DNA from: Ahniella affigens
GTDB lineage: Bacteria > Pseudomonadota > Gammaproteobacteria > Xanthomonadales > Ahniellaceae
NCBI RefSeq assembly: GCF_003015185.1
Contig: NZ_CP027860.1
Location: forward strand, 3,462,501-3,526,500
Reading direction: 5' to 3'
Length of the DNA stretch: 64,000 nt
How positions within the stretch are numbered: position 1 is the stretch's first letter; each line of letters starts with the position of its first letter. Shown piece by piece: positions 21,588 to 31,184 of this stretch. The notes under the pieces are model-generated. The model saw only the letters and a list, made by a program, of their open reading frames with translations. It ran no database searches and was not told the origin of the DNA. Made by a program: the position numbers and the translations under genes.

Positions 21588-21776
21588 ATGGACCATGGAA
21601 CCGCTAACCTTGGATTTGACCCAATCGCGATGCATCACGATGTACTCATCGAGATCGGTCGCGTTGATATGGCCCTGGAAGTAGTCAGCCAGCGTGCCAA
21701 TGCCGAACCTGAGATAGCGAAACTGTGTGAGCGACGAGCCAAGCTCGAAGCCGTCCTGGGCCGCCTCCCTTCCTGA
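21588..21776 (+). CDS. small uncharacterised protein (62 aa)
   Basis: ATG 21588 is preceded by GAGAGG at a good distance. The 62-residue product (MDHGTANLGFDPIAMHHDVL..., then a helical charged half ERRAKLEAVLGRLPS) has ordinary amino acid composition, and the gene is followed 34 bp later by a textbook terminator. The C-terminal half looks like a short amphipathic helix. I recognise no family. The opposite-strand open frame at 21459-21791 is less likely because the terminator orientation fits the plus strand. Confidence 0.5.
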   Translation: MDHGTANLGFDPIAMHHDVLIEIGRVDMALEVVSQRANAEPEIAKLCERRAKLEAVLGRLPS

Positions 21777-21810
21777 TTCAACTCTCTTCACGTTTCTCCT
21801 CCCTTTTTAA

Positions 21811-21836
21811 GCCCCCGCTCTGCGGGGGTTTTTTTT
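21811..21836 (+). terminator. strong Rho-independent terminator
   Basis: CCCCCGC/GCGGGGG (21812-21818 with 21822-21828), a 3-nt loop, then eight T. It follows the 62-aa ORF and is the strongest terminator in the window. Confidence 0.9.
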
Positions 21837-21849
21837 GCCTGTCGGCAGG

Positions 21850-22031
21850 GAGTCCAGCCGCCCCTTTGGTGCGCTTATTCGCGCATCAAACTGTCAGCGA
21901 CGATGCGCAATTTTCACGACGGTGCTGTGTGGCAAGTAGCCCGCTCCCCAGCCCGCTCCCACTCGCGTGGGAGCGGGAGCGCGCCCTCCCCCGTGAGCGC
22001 GGGGGAGGGTCGGGGAGGGGGTTACTTGCCA
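21850..22031 (+). repeat. dispersed 121-bp element plus palindromic tail, copy 1
   Basis: The 121-bp unit at 21853-21973 differs from the copy at 48868-48988 at only 6 positions by hand alignment. It starts TCCAGCCGCCCC and ends at CGCGTGGGAG. It is followed by a palindrome-rich tail (CCCTCCCCC...GGGGGAGGG) to TTACTTGCC near 22030. The inner TGGCAAGTA (about 21941-21949) and the terminal TACTTGCCA are inverted, enclosing the palindromic part like the ends of a REP/MITE-type element. No transposase is present. Confidence 0.75.
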
Positions 22032-22164
22032 TCAGGTTGGGCATCAGTCGCAGAAGTACTGAGTACATCAATCAACGGGTTATCGTGTGTTTGATGAGAG
22101 TTGATCGCAACGGCAGTGCAGATTTTGCGTTATGGCAGGCCCGGGGCCGGCCCCGATGGCCCCG

Positions 22165-22965
22165 CTACCAGGGCAGGTGGCCAAAGCGCTTTTTCAGAGC
22201 CTCGCATTCGGCCTGGCTTTCTGCCCCCTTGATCGGATCAGCCTGAATCTGGGCCATGCCCGAATTGGGGTGCACCGTCCTGACAATCAGCGGCCAAGGT
22301 GACGCGTGACGGCACAATGTGACCTGACCATTGCTGTGTTCCATCAGTTCGGCCAGCTGTGGACGGCTGGCTTCGATCCAGTGCTGCTGCAATGGCGCCG
22401 TCGCTTCGACCAGATGCGCCCTTCGCAAACCAGTGTCACCAAGCCGGCCCAACCAATCGCTGTCGAGGTGCCATCGAAACGATTCGTCAAAGAAACCGAC
22501 GCGCTCAAACGTCCGTCGAGGCATGATCCAGCCGGATGGGGTCGGAAAGTCGGATATCCGTTGCACGTCGCCCTCAACACTCATGTCCAATTGAGTCGAC
22601 GACACGAAGTCGAACTGCTGCAGGTGCGCCAATGCGGTCGCGAGGAAGTCCGGCGACCACAAATCATCGTCTTCCAGAAACGCGATGTAATCGCCTCCCG
22701 CCATCGAAAGCCCCGCGTTCAACGCGGCCGCTTGGCTCCGTGTGCCGGACTCAGCAATGATGGCGCGCTGTTGCAGGCGCCCCTGGGCGGTCTGGCCCAT
22801 CCCGGCATCCACCGCAACAATGGCTTGCAGCAACGCGCCTTGCTTCAAAGCGGTCTGTTCGCGCAGGCAGTTCAGAGCGCGCTCGACGAACCACGATCCG
22901 GAAGGGTCAATAGATGGCCCTTGGAGTCGGGACGGAATGACTACGGAAACTCTGGCGCCTTGCAT
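22165..22965 (-). CDS. family 2 glycosyltransferase
   Basis: The 266-residue protein has a GT-A fold start (ARVSVVIPSRLQG), the NAGLSMAGGDYIAFLEDDD stretch with the nucleotide-sugar/metal-binding acidic motif at residues 98-101, and the acceptor-side motif FRWHLDSDWLGRLG. There are no transmembrane helices, so it is a cytoplasmic transferase of unknown donor and acceptor. Its ATG lies 2 bp after the purT stop, so it is probably co-transcribed with purT. The surrounding genes do not form a polysaccharide cluster. Confidence 0.85.
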   Translation of the reverse strand: MQGARVSVVIPSRLQGPSIDPSGSWFVERALNCLREQTALKQGALLQAIVAVDAGMGQTAQGRLQQRAIIAESGTRSQAAALNAGLSMAGGDYIAFLEDDDLWSPDFLATALAHLQQFDFVSSTQLDMSVEGDVQRISDFPTPSGWIMPRRTFERVGFFDESFRWHLDSDWLGRLGDTGLRRAHLVEATAPLQQHWIEASRPQLAELMEHSNGQVTLCRHASPWPLIVRTVHPNSGMAQIQADPIKGAESQAECEALKKRFGHLPW

Positions 22966-22967
22966 AC

Positions 22968-24149
22968 TCAGTACCACTCAATGCGGATGCGTTCCGCGAC
23001 ACGTCGGGCTTTCTCTTTAGCCTGGAAGAGCGAATCACCGCGGGCCAATGCCACGCCCACACGCCGTTTGCCATCGACCGATGGTTTTCCAAACAGACGA
23101 AGCTCCGTATCGGGCTCGGCCAGCGCCTCACTCGCACCATGGAACATCGGCACGCCTTTGCCGCTGGCCAGAATCGCCATCGACGCCGATGCGCCGCGGC
23201 TCCGGATGACAGGAATAGGCAACCCAAGAATCGCCCGGACATGCAGCGCAAACTCGGACAGATCCTGAGAGATGAGCGTCACGAGGCCGGTATCGTGCGG
23301 ACGCGGCGACACTTCGGAGAACAAGACCTCGTCACCCCGGACAAACAGCTCGACCCCAAACAAACCGTAGCCGCCCAGGGCTTCGGTAATTTTGGCGGCA
23401 ATGTCCTGGGCCTTGGCGAGGGCGTCTGGGTTCATGGGCTGCGGCTGCCAACTCTCCCGATAATCACCGTCTTCCTGATAATGGCCAATGGGCTCACAAA
23501 AGCTCGTGCCTCCGCGGTGACGAATCGTCAGCAAGGTGATTTCGTAGTCGAATGGCACGAATGCCTCGACAATCACCCTGCCCTGCCCGGCCCGACCACC
23601 ATGCTGCGCATAGTCCCAGGCCGCTTCGATCTGCTCGGCCCGGCGAACCAGGCTCTGGCCTTTGCCCGACGAGCTCATGATCGGCTTGACGACGCACGGC
23701 AGCCCGATTCGGCCGACCGCCGCGTGGAACGCATCGAAATCGTCGACAAACTCGTATCGCGAGGTGGCGAGACCCAGGGTTTCCGCAGCAAGACGGCGAA
23801 TGCCTTCGCGATCCATGGTCAACCGCGTGGCACGGGCCGTTGGCACTACGTGAAAGCCCGCCTGCTCCAGTTCCAGGAGCGTAGGCGTATGAATCGCCTC
23901 GATTTCGGGCACGATCCAGTCCGGTTTCTCCTGCTCGATCAGGGTACGAAGCTGAACAGGATCCAGCATATTGAGTACATGTGCGCGGTGGGCCACTTGC
24001 ATGGCCGGAGCATGCGCGTAACGATCGGCAGCAATGACTTCTACCCCCAGGCGCTGCGCCTCGATGGCGACTTCCTTGCCAAGTTCGCCCGATCCCAGCA
24101 ACAAGAGTTTGCGCGACTGAGAACTCAAAGGCGTCGACAATCCGAGCAT
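22968..24149 (-). CDS. purT: formate-dependent phosphoribosylglycinamide formyltransferase (GAR transformylase 2)
   Basis: PurT makes formyl-GAR from GAR, formate and ATP in purine synthesis. From ATG 24149 (GGAG 8 nt upstream) it has 393 residues, the family length. ATP-grasp features are visible: [60 protein letters not shown], and [20 protein letters not shown] with [16 protein letters not shown] longer open frame to 24287 was not used. The start codon shares CATG with that of the divergent transglutaminase gene. Confidence 0.97.
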   Translation of the reverse strand: MLGLSTPLSSQSRKLLLLGSGELGKEVAIEAQRLGVEVIAADRYAHAPAMQVAHRAHVLNMLDPVQLRTLIEQEKPDWIVPEIEAIHTPTLLELEQAGFHVVPTARATRLTMDREGIRRLAAETLGLATSRYEFVDDFDAFHAAVGRIGLPCVVKPIMSSSGKGQSLVRRAEQIEAAWDYAQHGGRAGQGRVIVEAFVPFDYEITLLTIRHRGGTSFCEPIGHYQEDGDYRESWQPQPMNPDALAKAQDIAAKITEALGGYGLFGVELFVRGDEVLFSEVSPRPHDTGLVTLISQDLSEFALHVRAILGLPIPVIRSRGASASMAILASGKGVPMFHGASEALAEPDTELRLFGKPSVDGKRRVGVALARGDSLFQAKEKARRVAERIRIEWY

Positions 24150-25701
24150 GATCGATCTCCAGAATAAGGCCGAAAGTTTAGCGTCCCGGACGCCCGGGCA
24201 CAGCGTTGACAAGCGTCGGCGCTCGTGCGCCGGGGCACACTGGGCGCTCCTAGTGCTCGCCTGGTTTGGTGTCATGGGCGAAGCCATGGCGGATTCGATC
24301 AGCAGCGAGACGTGGTATCAGGTCTGGCTCAAGGGCGAACGCATTGGCTATGTGCGAAGCGTCCGCAACGAAACCGACCGAGAAATCAGGCACCAGGAGA
24401 CGTTTTCGGTCAGTCTGAAGCGAGCGACAGACCCGGTCCGGATCTGGACCGAAGAAACCCACATCGAATCGCCGCAGGGCAAACCCTTGGGTTTTGAACT
24501 GAATCAGCGCCTGGGCGACAGCGTGGCGCAGGCGCGCGGTCAGTGGCAGCAGGATCACTGGCAGGTTGAGCAATCGGATGGTTTGCAGTGGCGGCAAGTG
24601 GCAACCACGATTCCGGCCGACGCGTTGCTGACTGAAGGCAGCGAGCGACTGATCCGCGCGGCACGTGATGCCGGCGAGAAAGAAGTGCGGTACGCAATGT
24701 TTGATCCGTCCAGCTTGAGCGTTGTGCAAGTTGCGCTGACGCTTGGCGATTTGGAAACCGTGCAGTCGCCGACCGGCCCCATCAAGGCCTACCGGGTTGA
24801 CCAGATGATGCGAATGGCCGGCGCGAGCCTAGCCAGTACCGAGTGGCAGGATGCCACCGGCGAGATGCGTTACTCCCGCATGCCAATGCTCGGTACCGAA
24901 CTGGAATTGGTGCTGAGCACCCAAGCCGAGGCCACACCGGAAGCAATCGGCGGTGACTTGTTCCATCTCACCTCGTTGCCCGCACCACGCGTATTGAGTG
25001 TCCGTGAGCGGTCGGCGCCAATGCGATATTGGCTCAAAGTGGACGGCCAGGTCGAACTGCCCGAGCAGGCTGGCGAGCAACGGGCGCGTCGGGTCGACGC
25101 CAAGCATTGTGAGCTGCCAGATGGCGCCAGCACCCGCTGTTTCCGAATCGATATCGATGCACCGAACTTTCGCGATCAAACCATTGCAGCACCTGAACTG
25201 AAGACTCCCAGCAGTTGGGTGCAGAGCGACGACCCAAAGATTGTCGCATTCGCCACCAAAAAAGCGCAAAGCGCCAAGACCGACTCAGAACGAATGCAGT
25301 TACTTACCCACGCGGTGTCGGCCAGATTGGCAGACAAGAACCTGGCGAGCGCCTATGCAAGCGCCAGCGAAGCGTTTGCCGACCGCTCGGGCGACTGCAC
25401 GGAACACGCATTGCTGCTGGCCGCGGCAGGACGCGCCTTGGGGATTCCAACCCGGATCGCGGCCGGCCTCGCTTACACCAATGAATTTGCGGGCAGCAGC
25501 CGCGTGTTCGTCCCGCACGCCTGGACGCAAGCGTTCATCGATGGCCGCTGGCAGAGCTTTGACGCCGCGCTCGGCCAATACGATTCTGGCCACCTGCTGC
25601 TCGCCGTAGGCAATGGCGACCCAGGCATGTATTTCGGCAGCTTGAACGCGTTGGGCAGTCTGGCGATTGCCCGCATCGGCAAGGGTCGTGCCACCCCATG
25701 A
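24148..25701 (+). CDS. exported transglutaminase-like (cysteine protease superfamily) protein
   Basis: The 517-residue protein has an N-terminal hydrophobic segment after an arginine patch ([20 protein letters not shown]), probably a signal anchor or long signal peptide. The N-terminal ~330 residues are beta-rich and of unknown type. The C-terminal transglutaminase-like core has Cys417 in [14 protein letters not shown], His457 in [10 protein letters not shown] and Asp472 in [10 protein letters not shown], the expected triad. Members of this fold are proteases, peptide-N-glycanases or amidases; the reaction here is unknown. ATG 24148 gives a long n-region and has no clear ribosome-binding site, so the start is uncertain. 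It overlaps the next gene by 4 bp. Confidence 0.8.
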   Translation: MIDLQNKAESLASRTPGHSVDKRRRSCAGAHWALLVLAWFGVMGEAMADSISSETWYQVWLKGERIGYVRSVRNETDREIRHQETFSVSLKRATDPVRIWTEETHIESPQGKPLGFELNQRLGDSVAQARGQWQQDHWQVEQSDGLQWRQVATTIPADALLTEGSERLIRAARDAGEKEVRYAMFDPSSLSVVQVALTLGDLETVQSPTGPIKAYRVDQMMRMAGASLASTEWQDATGEMRYSRMPMLGTELELVLSTQAEATPEAIGGDLFHLTSLPAPRVLSVRERSAPMRYWLKVDGQVELPEQAGEQRARRVDAKHCELPDGASTRCFRIDIDAPNFRDQTIAAPELKTPSSWVQSDDPKIVAFATKKAQSAKTDSERMQLLTHAVSARLADKNLASAYASASEAFADRSGDCTEHALLLAAAGRALGIPTRIAAGLAYTNEFAGSSRVFVPHAWTQAFIDGRWQSFDAALGQYDSGHLLLAVGNGDPGMYFGSLNALGSLAIARIGKGRATP

Positions 25702-26627
25702 CGACCTGGCAACGGTCATTGCGCGTGTTGGTTCTGCTGTTTTGGTCGAGCGCAGCAGCTGGCACTTTCGCAGCTGAGCCCGACCAGAGCGTCGTCGGCG
25801 CACCGAATCTGGTTGGCATGTTGCGCGACAGCGCGATCGCCGAGGTCAGCGGGATGACCATTTCCCAACGACATCCAAACCTGCTCTGGGCAGTCAATGA
25901 CAGCGACCATCCGGCGGCGTTGGAAGCGCTCGATCGGCATGGCGGGCATCTCGGTACCGTCGATGTACTGGGCGCGCACAACATCGATTGGGAAGACCTC
26001 CAGAGTTTCCAGCGGCATCAGGTGCCGCACTTGTTGATCGCCGATACCGGCGACAATGGCGGACTGCGCTCCGAGATCAGCATCTACGTGGTCGTTGAAC
26101 CGAATCCAGATGATCGGACAGTGCCGCTCAGTCAGCATTTCCGGATTCGCTTCGGTGATGGCCCCCATGACGTCGAGGCGGTGTTCCTCGACACCAACAA
26201 GGACACCCTGTACCTGATCGGCAAACGCCAACGACCGGCTGGCCTTTATGCCGTGCCGTTGAACTTCGAAAAGCCGCCAAAGCGAAGGATCACTGCCCGC
26301 AAGGTCGGTACGTTTGCGACCATTCCGGGCGCAACCCCTGAGGAGATCGAGCGGCTGCCACGCTATGCCCGCTATTTCGGTCAGGCCACGGGCGCAGTTG
26401 CCGATCCAAATGGCAGCTTTGTCGTCGTGCTCACGTACAAGGACGCATTTCTGTTTGAACGCCATTTCGGCCAGTCCTGGCTGGAGGCCCTGCGTCAGCC
26501 ACCCAAACCGTTCGGCCTGCCATTCATGCCACAGGCTGAGGCCATCGCGTTTGATCCCGGCATGGAAGAATTCTTGATCACCACCGAAAACCTGCCGGCG
26601 CCCATCCTGAGCGTCAAGTTGCCTTGA
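25698..26627 (+). CDS. exported protein, probable beta-propeller, function unknown
   Basis: The 309-residue protein has a signal peptide (LRVLVLLFWSSAAAGTFAAE) and repeating beta motifs with acidic loops (LLWAVNDSDHPAALEALDRH, DWEDLQSFQ, LLIADTGDNGG, PHDVEAVFLDTNKDTLYLIG, EAIAFDPGMEEFLITTEN). These resemble SdiA-regulated/phytase-like propellers, which may bind calcium, but I cannot place it in a family. It is translationally coupled (ATGA) to the transglutaminase-like gene, so the two likely work together in the periplasm. Confidence 0.65.
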   Translation: MTTWQRSLRVLVLLFWSSAAAGTFAAEPDQSVVGAPNLVGMLRDSAIAEVSGMTISQRHPNLLWAVNDSDHPAALEALDRHGGHLGTVDVLGAHNIDWEDLQSFQRHQVPHLLIADTGDNGGLRSEISIYVVVEPNPDDRTVPLSQHFRIRFGDGPHDVEAVFLDTNKDTLYLIGKRQRPAGLYAVPLNFEKPPKRRITARKVGTFATIPGATPEEIERLPRYARYFGQATGAVADPNGSFVVVLTYKDAFLFERHFGQSWLEALRQPPKPFGLPFMPQAEAIAFDPGMEEFLITTENLPAPILSVKLP

Positions 26628-26846
26628 CCGACCGTCGACGGCGTTCCGCATGCGCGGACAGCACGCCAGGGCGCCTAATGCGCGCCGAGTGAATACACCC
26701 TGCCGCCAATCCACGGCAGCAACCCACGAGACCATTGGCGCCAAGCTGAATGGTGGTGACACAGCGCACACTATGGTCGCTTGCCTGCTTTGACCGGGCT
26801 GCCATTGGGCGGCGATAATGGCGCCTTCGCCGCTGCGACTTTCAAT

Positions 26847-27941
26847 ATGGACCCGCAATTGCAAAAACGCCTGATCGGCGCTGCTGTTCTGATTGTGCTC
26901 GCTGCTGTGTTCCTGCCCATGCTGCTGGACGGCCCGGAGCAAGCGCCGGCACGCACCGATGTGCCGTTAGCCATTCCGGAACAGCCGGCCCGCGACTATC
27001 AGGTTCAAGATGTGCCGCTCGACGCCGCGACGCCGCCGCCAGCCCCGCCCACCAGCGTGGGCGCGGCCCTGAATGCCGAGCCAGCATTGCCCGCAGCCGA
27101 GGTCGACCCGATTGCGACGGTCAGCCCCGAGAACATTCCGCCGCGAATCGACGCGCGGAGCGGCGAGGTCATTGATCCAGGTACGAGTGGCAGCCCCGTC
27201 GCCGCCAATCCCGCAACGACCCAGGCCAGCACGCCGCCGCCGAGCCCGGCACCAAGCCCAGCGACGGCACCCATAGCTACGACCAGCCCCGCTACCAGCG
27301 CCCCCATTGCAGCGCCGCCGCCCGTCACGACGCCTGCGCCGAAGCCCGCTCCGGTCCCACCGCCCCCGCAACCCATCGCACCAAAACCGGCCAGTCTGCC
27401 GACGACCTCGAACCAGGGTCGCTACGTCGTCTCGCTCGGCACGTTTGCGAATCAGGCCAATGCCGCGCAATTGCGTGCCAGCCTGGCGGGGATGGGGTTT
27501 CGAGTGATCGACGACACCGTTGACGTGTCGGGGAAGACCGCCTCGCGCCTCCGTGTTGGCCCGTATGCGATGCGGTCTGATGCCGAATCAATGCGCCAGA
27601 AGATTGCGGCCGCAAATCCTGGCCTCAAACCGGTGATCACGGACTTGGATGCGGCTTCAGCGCCTGCGGCGTCCCTGCCGCCAGCGGCCGATACCGCGCC
27701 CGTGGGCTCAGGTTTTGCCGTTCAGATTGGCGCGTTCAAGGATCAGGCCGAGGCCAACAAGCTTCGCGATCAGCTGCGTGGCGGGCGCTTCGCGGCTTAT
27801 GTGGAGCGGCTGAACACCGATCAAGGCCTGCTATTCCGGGTCCGGGTCGGACCCGAAGCGGAGCGTGCCAATGCCGAGAAGCTGCGTGATGCCATCAAAG
27901 CCCGCTTCAACTTGAACGGCAACGTGGTTCGGCATCCTTGA
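26847..27941 (+). CDS. SPOR-domain protein (DedD-like) with two SPOR repeats
   Basis: The 364-residue protein starts MDPQLQKRLIGAAVLIVLAA, a single transmembrane helix near the N-terminus typical of DedD. A long Pro/Ala-rich linker (about 60-200) spans the periplasm. Two SPOR domains follow (RYVVSLGTFANQANAAQLRA and FAVQIGAFKDQAEANKLRDQ). SPOR domains bind denuded glycan at the division septum, so a role in cell division is likely. E. coli DedD has one SPOR domain; the second is notable. It overlaps cvpA by 1 bp (TGATG); dedD-cvpA-purF is a classical order. The open frame upstream to 26781 has no support. Confidence 0.9.
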   Translation: MDPQLQKRLIGAAVLIVLAAVFLPMLLDGPEQAPARTDVPLAIPEQPARDYQVQDVPLDAATPPPAPPTSVGAALNAEPALPAAEVDPIATVSPENIPPRIDARSGEVIDPGTSGSPVAANPATTQASTPPPSPAPSPATAPIATTSPATSAPIAAPPPVTTPAPKPAPVPPPPQPIAPKPASLPTTSNQGRYVVSLGTFANQANAAQLRASLAGMGFRVIDDTVDVSGKTASRLRVGPYAMRSDAESMRQKIAAANPGLKPVITDLDAASAPAASLPPAADTAPVGSGFAVQIGAFKDQAEANKLRDQLRGGRFAAYVERLNTDQGLLFRVRVGPEAERANAEKLRDAIKARFNLNGNVVRHP

Positions 27942-28453
27942 TGAATGGGGCTGATCTGGCGATTGCCATCGTCGTATTGCTGTCGATGATGATCGGCCTG
28001 TTTCGCGGGCTGCTCGTCGAGGTCCTGTCGATTGCGATCTGGATTCTGGCAACCGTGCTGTCGGCGTTGGTCGGCCCCGTGCTGGCAGACGCACTTGGCG
28101 GCCAGATCGATACGCCGTCGCTCAGGATCTTTCTCGGCTATGCCCTGGTGTTCGTCGGCACGCTCCTGATGGGCGCGCTCGGGCTCTGGTTCGCGAAAAA
28201 ACTGGTGCAGACCACCGGGCTCAGTGGCACCGACCGTCTCCTCGGTCTACTGTTCGGTGCCGCCCGCGGCGTGGCGCTGACGGTGCTGTTGATCCTGATC
28301 GCCGGATTGACCCCTATCCCACAGGATCGCTGGTGGCGCGAATCGCGCGCGCTGCCGGTGTTTCTGCCCCTGGCCGAAGCCGCGCTGGCTTTAGTCCCAG
28401 AGCGCCTGGCGCGTTTTGTGCAGCTTGGTCCGGCGCCGCTGGCGCCGACTTGA
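27941..28453 (+). CDS. cvpA: CvpA family membrane protein
   Basis: The 170-residue protein has about four transmembrane helices (LAIAIVVLLSMMIGLFRGLL, LVFVGTLLMGALGLWFAKKL and others) and the family's FRGLLVEVLSIAIWILA opening and GTDRLLGLLFGAARGV motif. CvpA is needed for colicin V production and envelope stress or bile tolerance in enterics; its molecular role is unclear. It sits directly upstream of purF, as in many gammaproteobacteria. Confidence 0.93.
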   Translation: MNGADLAIAIVVLLSMMIGLFRGLLVEVLSIAIWILATVLSALVGPVLADALGGQIDTPSLRIFLGYALVFVGTLLMGALGLWFAKKLVQTTGLSGTDRLLGLLFGAARGVALTVLLILIAGLTPIPQDRWWRESRALPVFLPLAEAALALVPERLARFVQLGPAPLAPT

Positions 28454-28521
28454 GCGCCAACTCCTGCCAGAATGCGCGCGCCTGGCACGTCCGATCGAAT
28501 CTGAAAACTGAGGCCTGAACC

Positions 28522-30003
28522 ATGTGTGGAATTCTTGCAATCGTCGGCCGCTCTGATGTCGGCGCGGCGCTTTATGACGGCCTGACGGTGCTACAGCATC
28601 GTGGCCAGGATGCCGCCGGCATCGCCACCGTCGATGGGGCTCGCGTGCATTTGCACAAGGCCAATGGCCTGGTGAAGGACGTGTTCAATACCGAGCACAT
28701 GAGCCGGCTGCGTGGTCGTATCGGGATCGCCCATTGCCGCTATCCAACCGCGGGCTCCGAAGGTGCCGACGAGGCGCAGCCATTCTGGGTGAACTCCCCG
28801 TTCGGCATTGCGCTTGGCCACAACGGCAATCTCGTCAACACCAACTTATTGCGCAAGGAGTTGTTCGAGCAGGATCGGCGCCACATCAATACCGGCTCTG
28901 ACTCGGAAGTCCTGCTCAACGTCTTCGCGCACGAAATGCAAAACTCGGGCAGCCTGCGTGCCACGGCCGAAGACGCATTCCGCGCCGTCAGCGCCGTGCA
29001 TGCTCGTTGCATTGGCGGTTACGCCGTCGTGACCCTGGTGCTCGGCCTCGGCGTTGTCGCGTTTCGCGATGTGCACGGAATCCGTCCGTTGGTGCTCGGT
29101 CGTCGCGACAGTGACGATGGCGTCGAATGGGCGTTGGCGTCAGAAAGCGTCGCGCTCGACCTCCTCGGCTTCAAGCGCGAGCGTGATGTCCGGCCCGGCG
29201 AAGGCATGATCATCACCGAACAAGGCGAGTTGCTGAGCCAGCAGTGTGCCGAGCCGAAACAGCATGCACCCTGCATTTTCGAGTATGTGTACCTGGCTCG
29301 TCCGGATTCAATGATGGAAGACGTATCGGTGTACAAGGCTCGGCTGCGCATGGGCGAAAAGCTGGCGCAGAAGATTCTGCACCTGCGCCCCGACCACGAC
29401 ATCGAAGCGGTGATTCCGATTCCGGACACGTCCCGCACCGCCGCGCTCGCGCTCGCGCAAACCTTGGACGTGAAGTACCGCGAGGGCTTCGTCAAGAACC
29501 GATATGTCGGTCGGACCTTCATCATGCCCGGCCAAAGCGAACGCGTGAAGTCGGTGCGTCGCAAGTTGAACGCGATCGAGCTCGAATTTCGCAATAAATG
29601 CGTGCTACTGGTGGATGACTCGATCGTCCGCGGCACGACGTCCAGACAAATCATTCAAATGGCGCGTGAAGCCGGCGCCCGCAAAGTGTATCTGGCCTCC
29701 GCAGCGCCGCCGGTGCGGCACCCGAATGTCTACGGAATCGATATGCCCTCGGCCGAAGAGTTCGTTGCCCACGACCGTTCGGAGCAAGAGATCGAGCAAC
29801 TCATTGGTGCCGACTGGCTGATCTACCAGGAACTCGATGATTTGATCTGGTCGGTGTCGGAGGGCAATGATGATCTGAATCACTTCGACACCAGTTGCTT
29901 CTCGGGCGAATACATCACGGGCATACCGACCGGTTATTTCGAAGATCTGGCGCGCGCCCGCGCCGATCATGCGAAAGCTGCGCGCCGCGTCAGCAAGGGC
30001 TGA
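28522..30003 (+). CDS. purF: amidophosphoribosyltransferase
   Basis: PurF makes phosphoribosylamine from PRPP and glutamine, the first committed step of purine synthesis. The 493-residue protein starts [11 protein letters not shown] with Cys2 as the N-terminal nucleophile of the glutaminase domain, and shows [16 protein letters not shown] and [11 protein letters not shown]. The phosphoribosyltransferase domain has the PRPP loop [17 protein letters not shown]. Length is close to E. coli PurF (505). It lies 68 bp after cvpA and 3 bp before ispD. Confidence 0.98.
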   Translation: MCGILAIVGRSDVGAALYDGLTVLQHRGQDAAGIATVDGARVHLHKANGLVKDVFNTEHMSRLRGRIGIAHCRYPTAGSEGADEAQPFWVNSPFGIALGHNGNLVNTNLLRKELFEQDRRHINTGSDSEVLLNVFAHEMQNSGSLRATAEDAFRAVSAVHARCIGGYAVVTLVLGLGVVAFRDVHGIRPLVLGRRDSDDGVEWALASESVALDLLGFKRERDVRPGEGMIITEQGELLSQQCAEPKQHAPCIFEYVYLARPDSMMEDVSVYKARLRMGEKLAQKILHLRPDHDIEAVIPIPDTSRTAALALAQTLDVKYREGFVKNRYVGRTFIMPGQSERVKSVRRKLNAIELEFRNKCVLLVDDSIVRGTTSRQIIQMAREAGARKVYLASAAPPVRHPNVYGIDMPSAEEFVAHDRSEQEIEQLIGADWLIYQELDDLIWSVSEGNDDLNHFDTSCFSGEYITGIPTGYFEDLARARADHAKAARRVSKG

Positions 30004-30006
30004 GCC

Positions 30007-30708
30007 ATGAATCGCATCTGGGTCGTGGTGCCAGCCGCAGGACGGGGTCAGCGTTTCGGCGCGGTGATTCCGAAGCAGTACGCGCCGCTCGTCGGCGCGC
30101 CGATGCTCGTCCGCACGTTGGATCGCCTGCTCGCACATCCAAAGATCGCCGGCGCCATGGTCGCGCTGGCCGCCCACGACCCGCATTGGCCGGGGCTGAC
30201 CGAGCTAGAAGGCAAACCAGTGCGCACTTGTATTGGCGGCGAAGAGCGCGCCGATTCGGTACTCGCTGGCCTTCGCGCGCTTGCTGATTCCGTTGGCAAC
30301 GATGATTGGGTGATGGTGCATGACGCCGCCCGGCCCTGCGTTCGGCATCACGATTTGGATGCATTGATCGAACAAGGGACGCGTCATTCGGATGGCGCGA
30401 TTCTGGCTGCGCCGGTGCGCGACACGATGAAGCAGGGTGCGCCTGGTGGTCGGATTGAAAAGACGCTGCCGCGCTCGGAGCTGTGGCGCGCACTCACACC
30501 GCAGCTGTTCCGTTATGGCGCGCTTTTCGGTGCCTTGCAGCAGGTGTTGAATGATCCAGCACTGAAGCCTGGCATCACCGACGAAGCCAGCGCGATCGAA
30601 GCACTCGGCGGCCGACCGTTGCTCGTCGTCGGTGACGATGACAACATCAAGGTCACCACGCTACATGATCTGGCATTGGCCGAGTTCATTCTGACCAGCC
30701 CGGCATGA
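30007..30708 (+). CDS. ispD: 2-C-methyl-D-erythritol 4-phosphate cytidylyltransferase
   Basis: IspD makes CDP-ME from MEP and CTP in the non-mevalonate isoprenoid pathway. The 233-residue protein has the CTP-binding opening [20 protein letters not shown], the [11 protein letters not shown] motif and [10 protein letters not shown] near the end. It follows purF by 3 bp and overlaps ispF by 4 bp. ispD is more often downstream of ftsB in this group, so the purF linkage is slightly unusual. Confidence 0.97.
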   Translation: MNRIWVVVPAAGRGQRFGAVIPKQYAPLVGAPMLVRTLDRLLAHPKIAGAMVALAAHDPHWPGLTELEGKPVRTCIGGEERADSVLAGLRALADSVGNDDWVMVHDAARPCVRHHDLDALIEQGTRHSDGAILAAPVRDTMKQGAPGGRIEKTLPRSELWRALTPQLFRYGALFGALQQVLNDPALKPGITDEASAIEALGGRPLLVVGDDDNIKVTTLHDLALAEFILTSPA

Positions 30709-31184
30709 ACATCCGCATCGGCCACGGGTTTGACGTGCACGCGTTCACCGCGGGCGATGGCGTTTGGCTCGGCAACCTGAAGATCCCACATGACCGCGGC
30801 ATCCTCGCGCACTCAGATGGCGACGTCGTGCTGCACGCGCTCTGCGACGCGTTGTTGGGTGCCCTCGCGCTTGGTGACATCGGCCAGCACTTTCCGCCCA
30901 GTGATGCGCGCTGGAAAGGCGCCGACAGCGCGGTGTTTCTGCGCCATGTGATGAGCCTGATACAGGCCCGCGGCTACCGGCTTGGCAATGCCGACATCAC
31001 GATCCTCGCCGAGCGCCCGAAAGTTGGCCCACACCGCGCCGCGATGCAGGCCCGCGTGGCCGAGATCATCGGCTGCGAAGTGGGTCAGATCAGCATCAAG
31101 GCAACGACCACCGAGAAGCTCGGATTTACGGGCCGCGAAGAAGGCATTGCAGCCGAAGCGGTCGTGCTGTTGATCCCGGATTGA
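30705..31184 (+). CDS. ispF: 2-C-methyl-D-erythritol 2,4-cyclodiphosphate synthase
   Basis: IspF cyclises CDP-ME2P to MEcPP. The 159-residue protein has the metal-binding [11 protein letters not shown] (Asp8, His10), the [20 protein letters not shown] signature and the conserved [20 protein letters not shown] end. Length is typical. Its TGA stop abuts the reverse-strand stop of the MFS gene (the shared palindrome TGATCA), so the convergent genes have no spacer. Confidence 0.98.
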   Translation: MNIRIGHGFDVHAFTAGDGVWLGNLKIPHDRGILAHSDGDVVLHALCDALLGALALGDIGQHFPPSDARWKGADSAVFLRHVMSLIQARGYRLGNADITILAERPKVGPHRAAMQARVAEIIGCEVGQISIKATTTEKLGFTGREEGIAAEAVVLLIPD

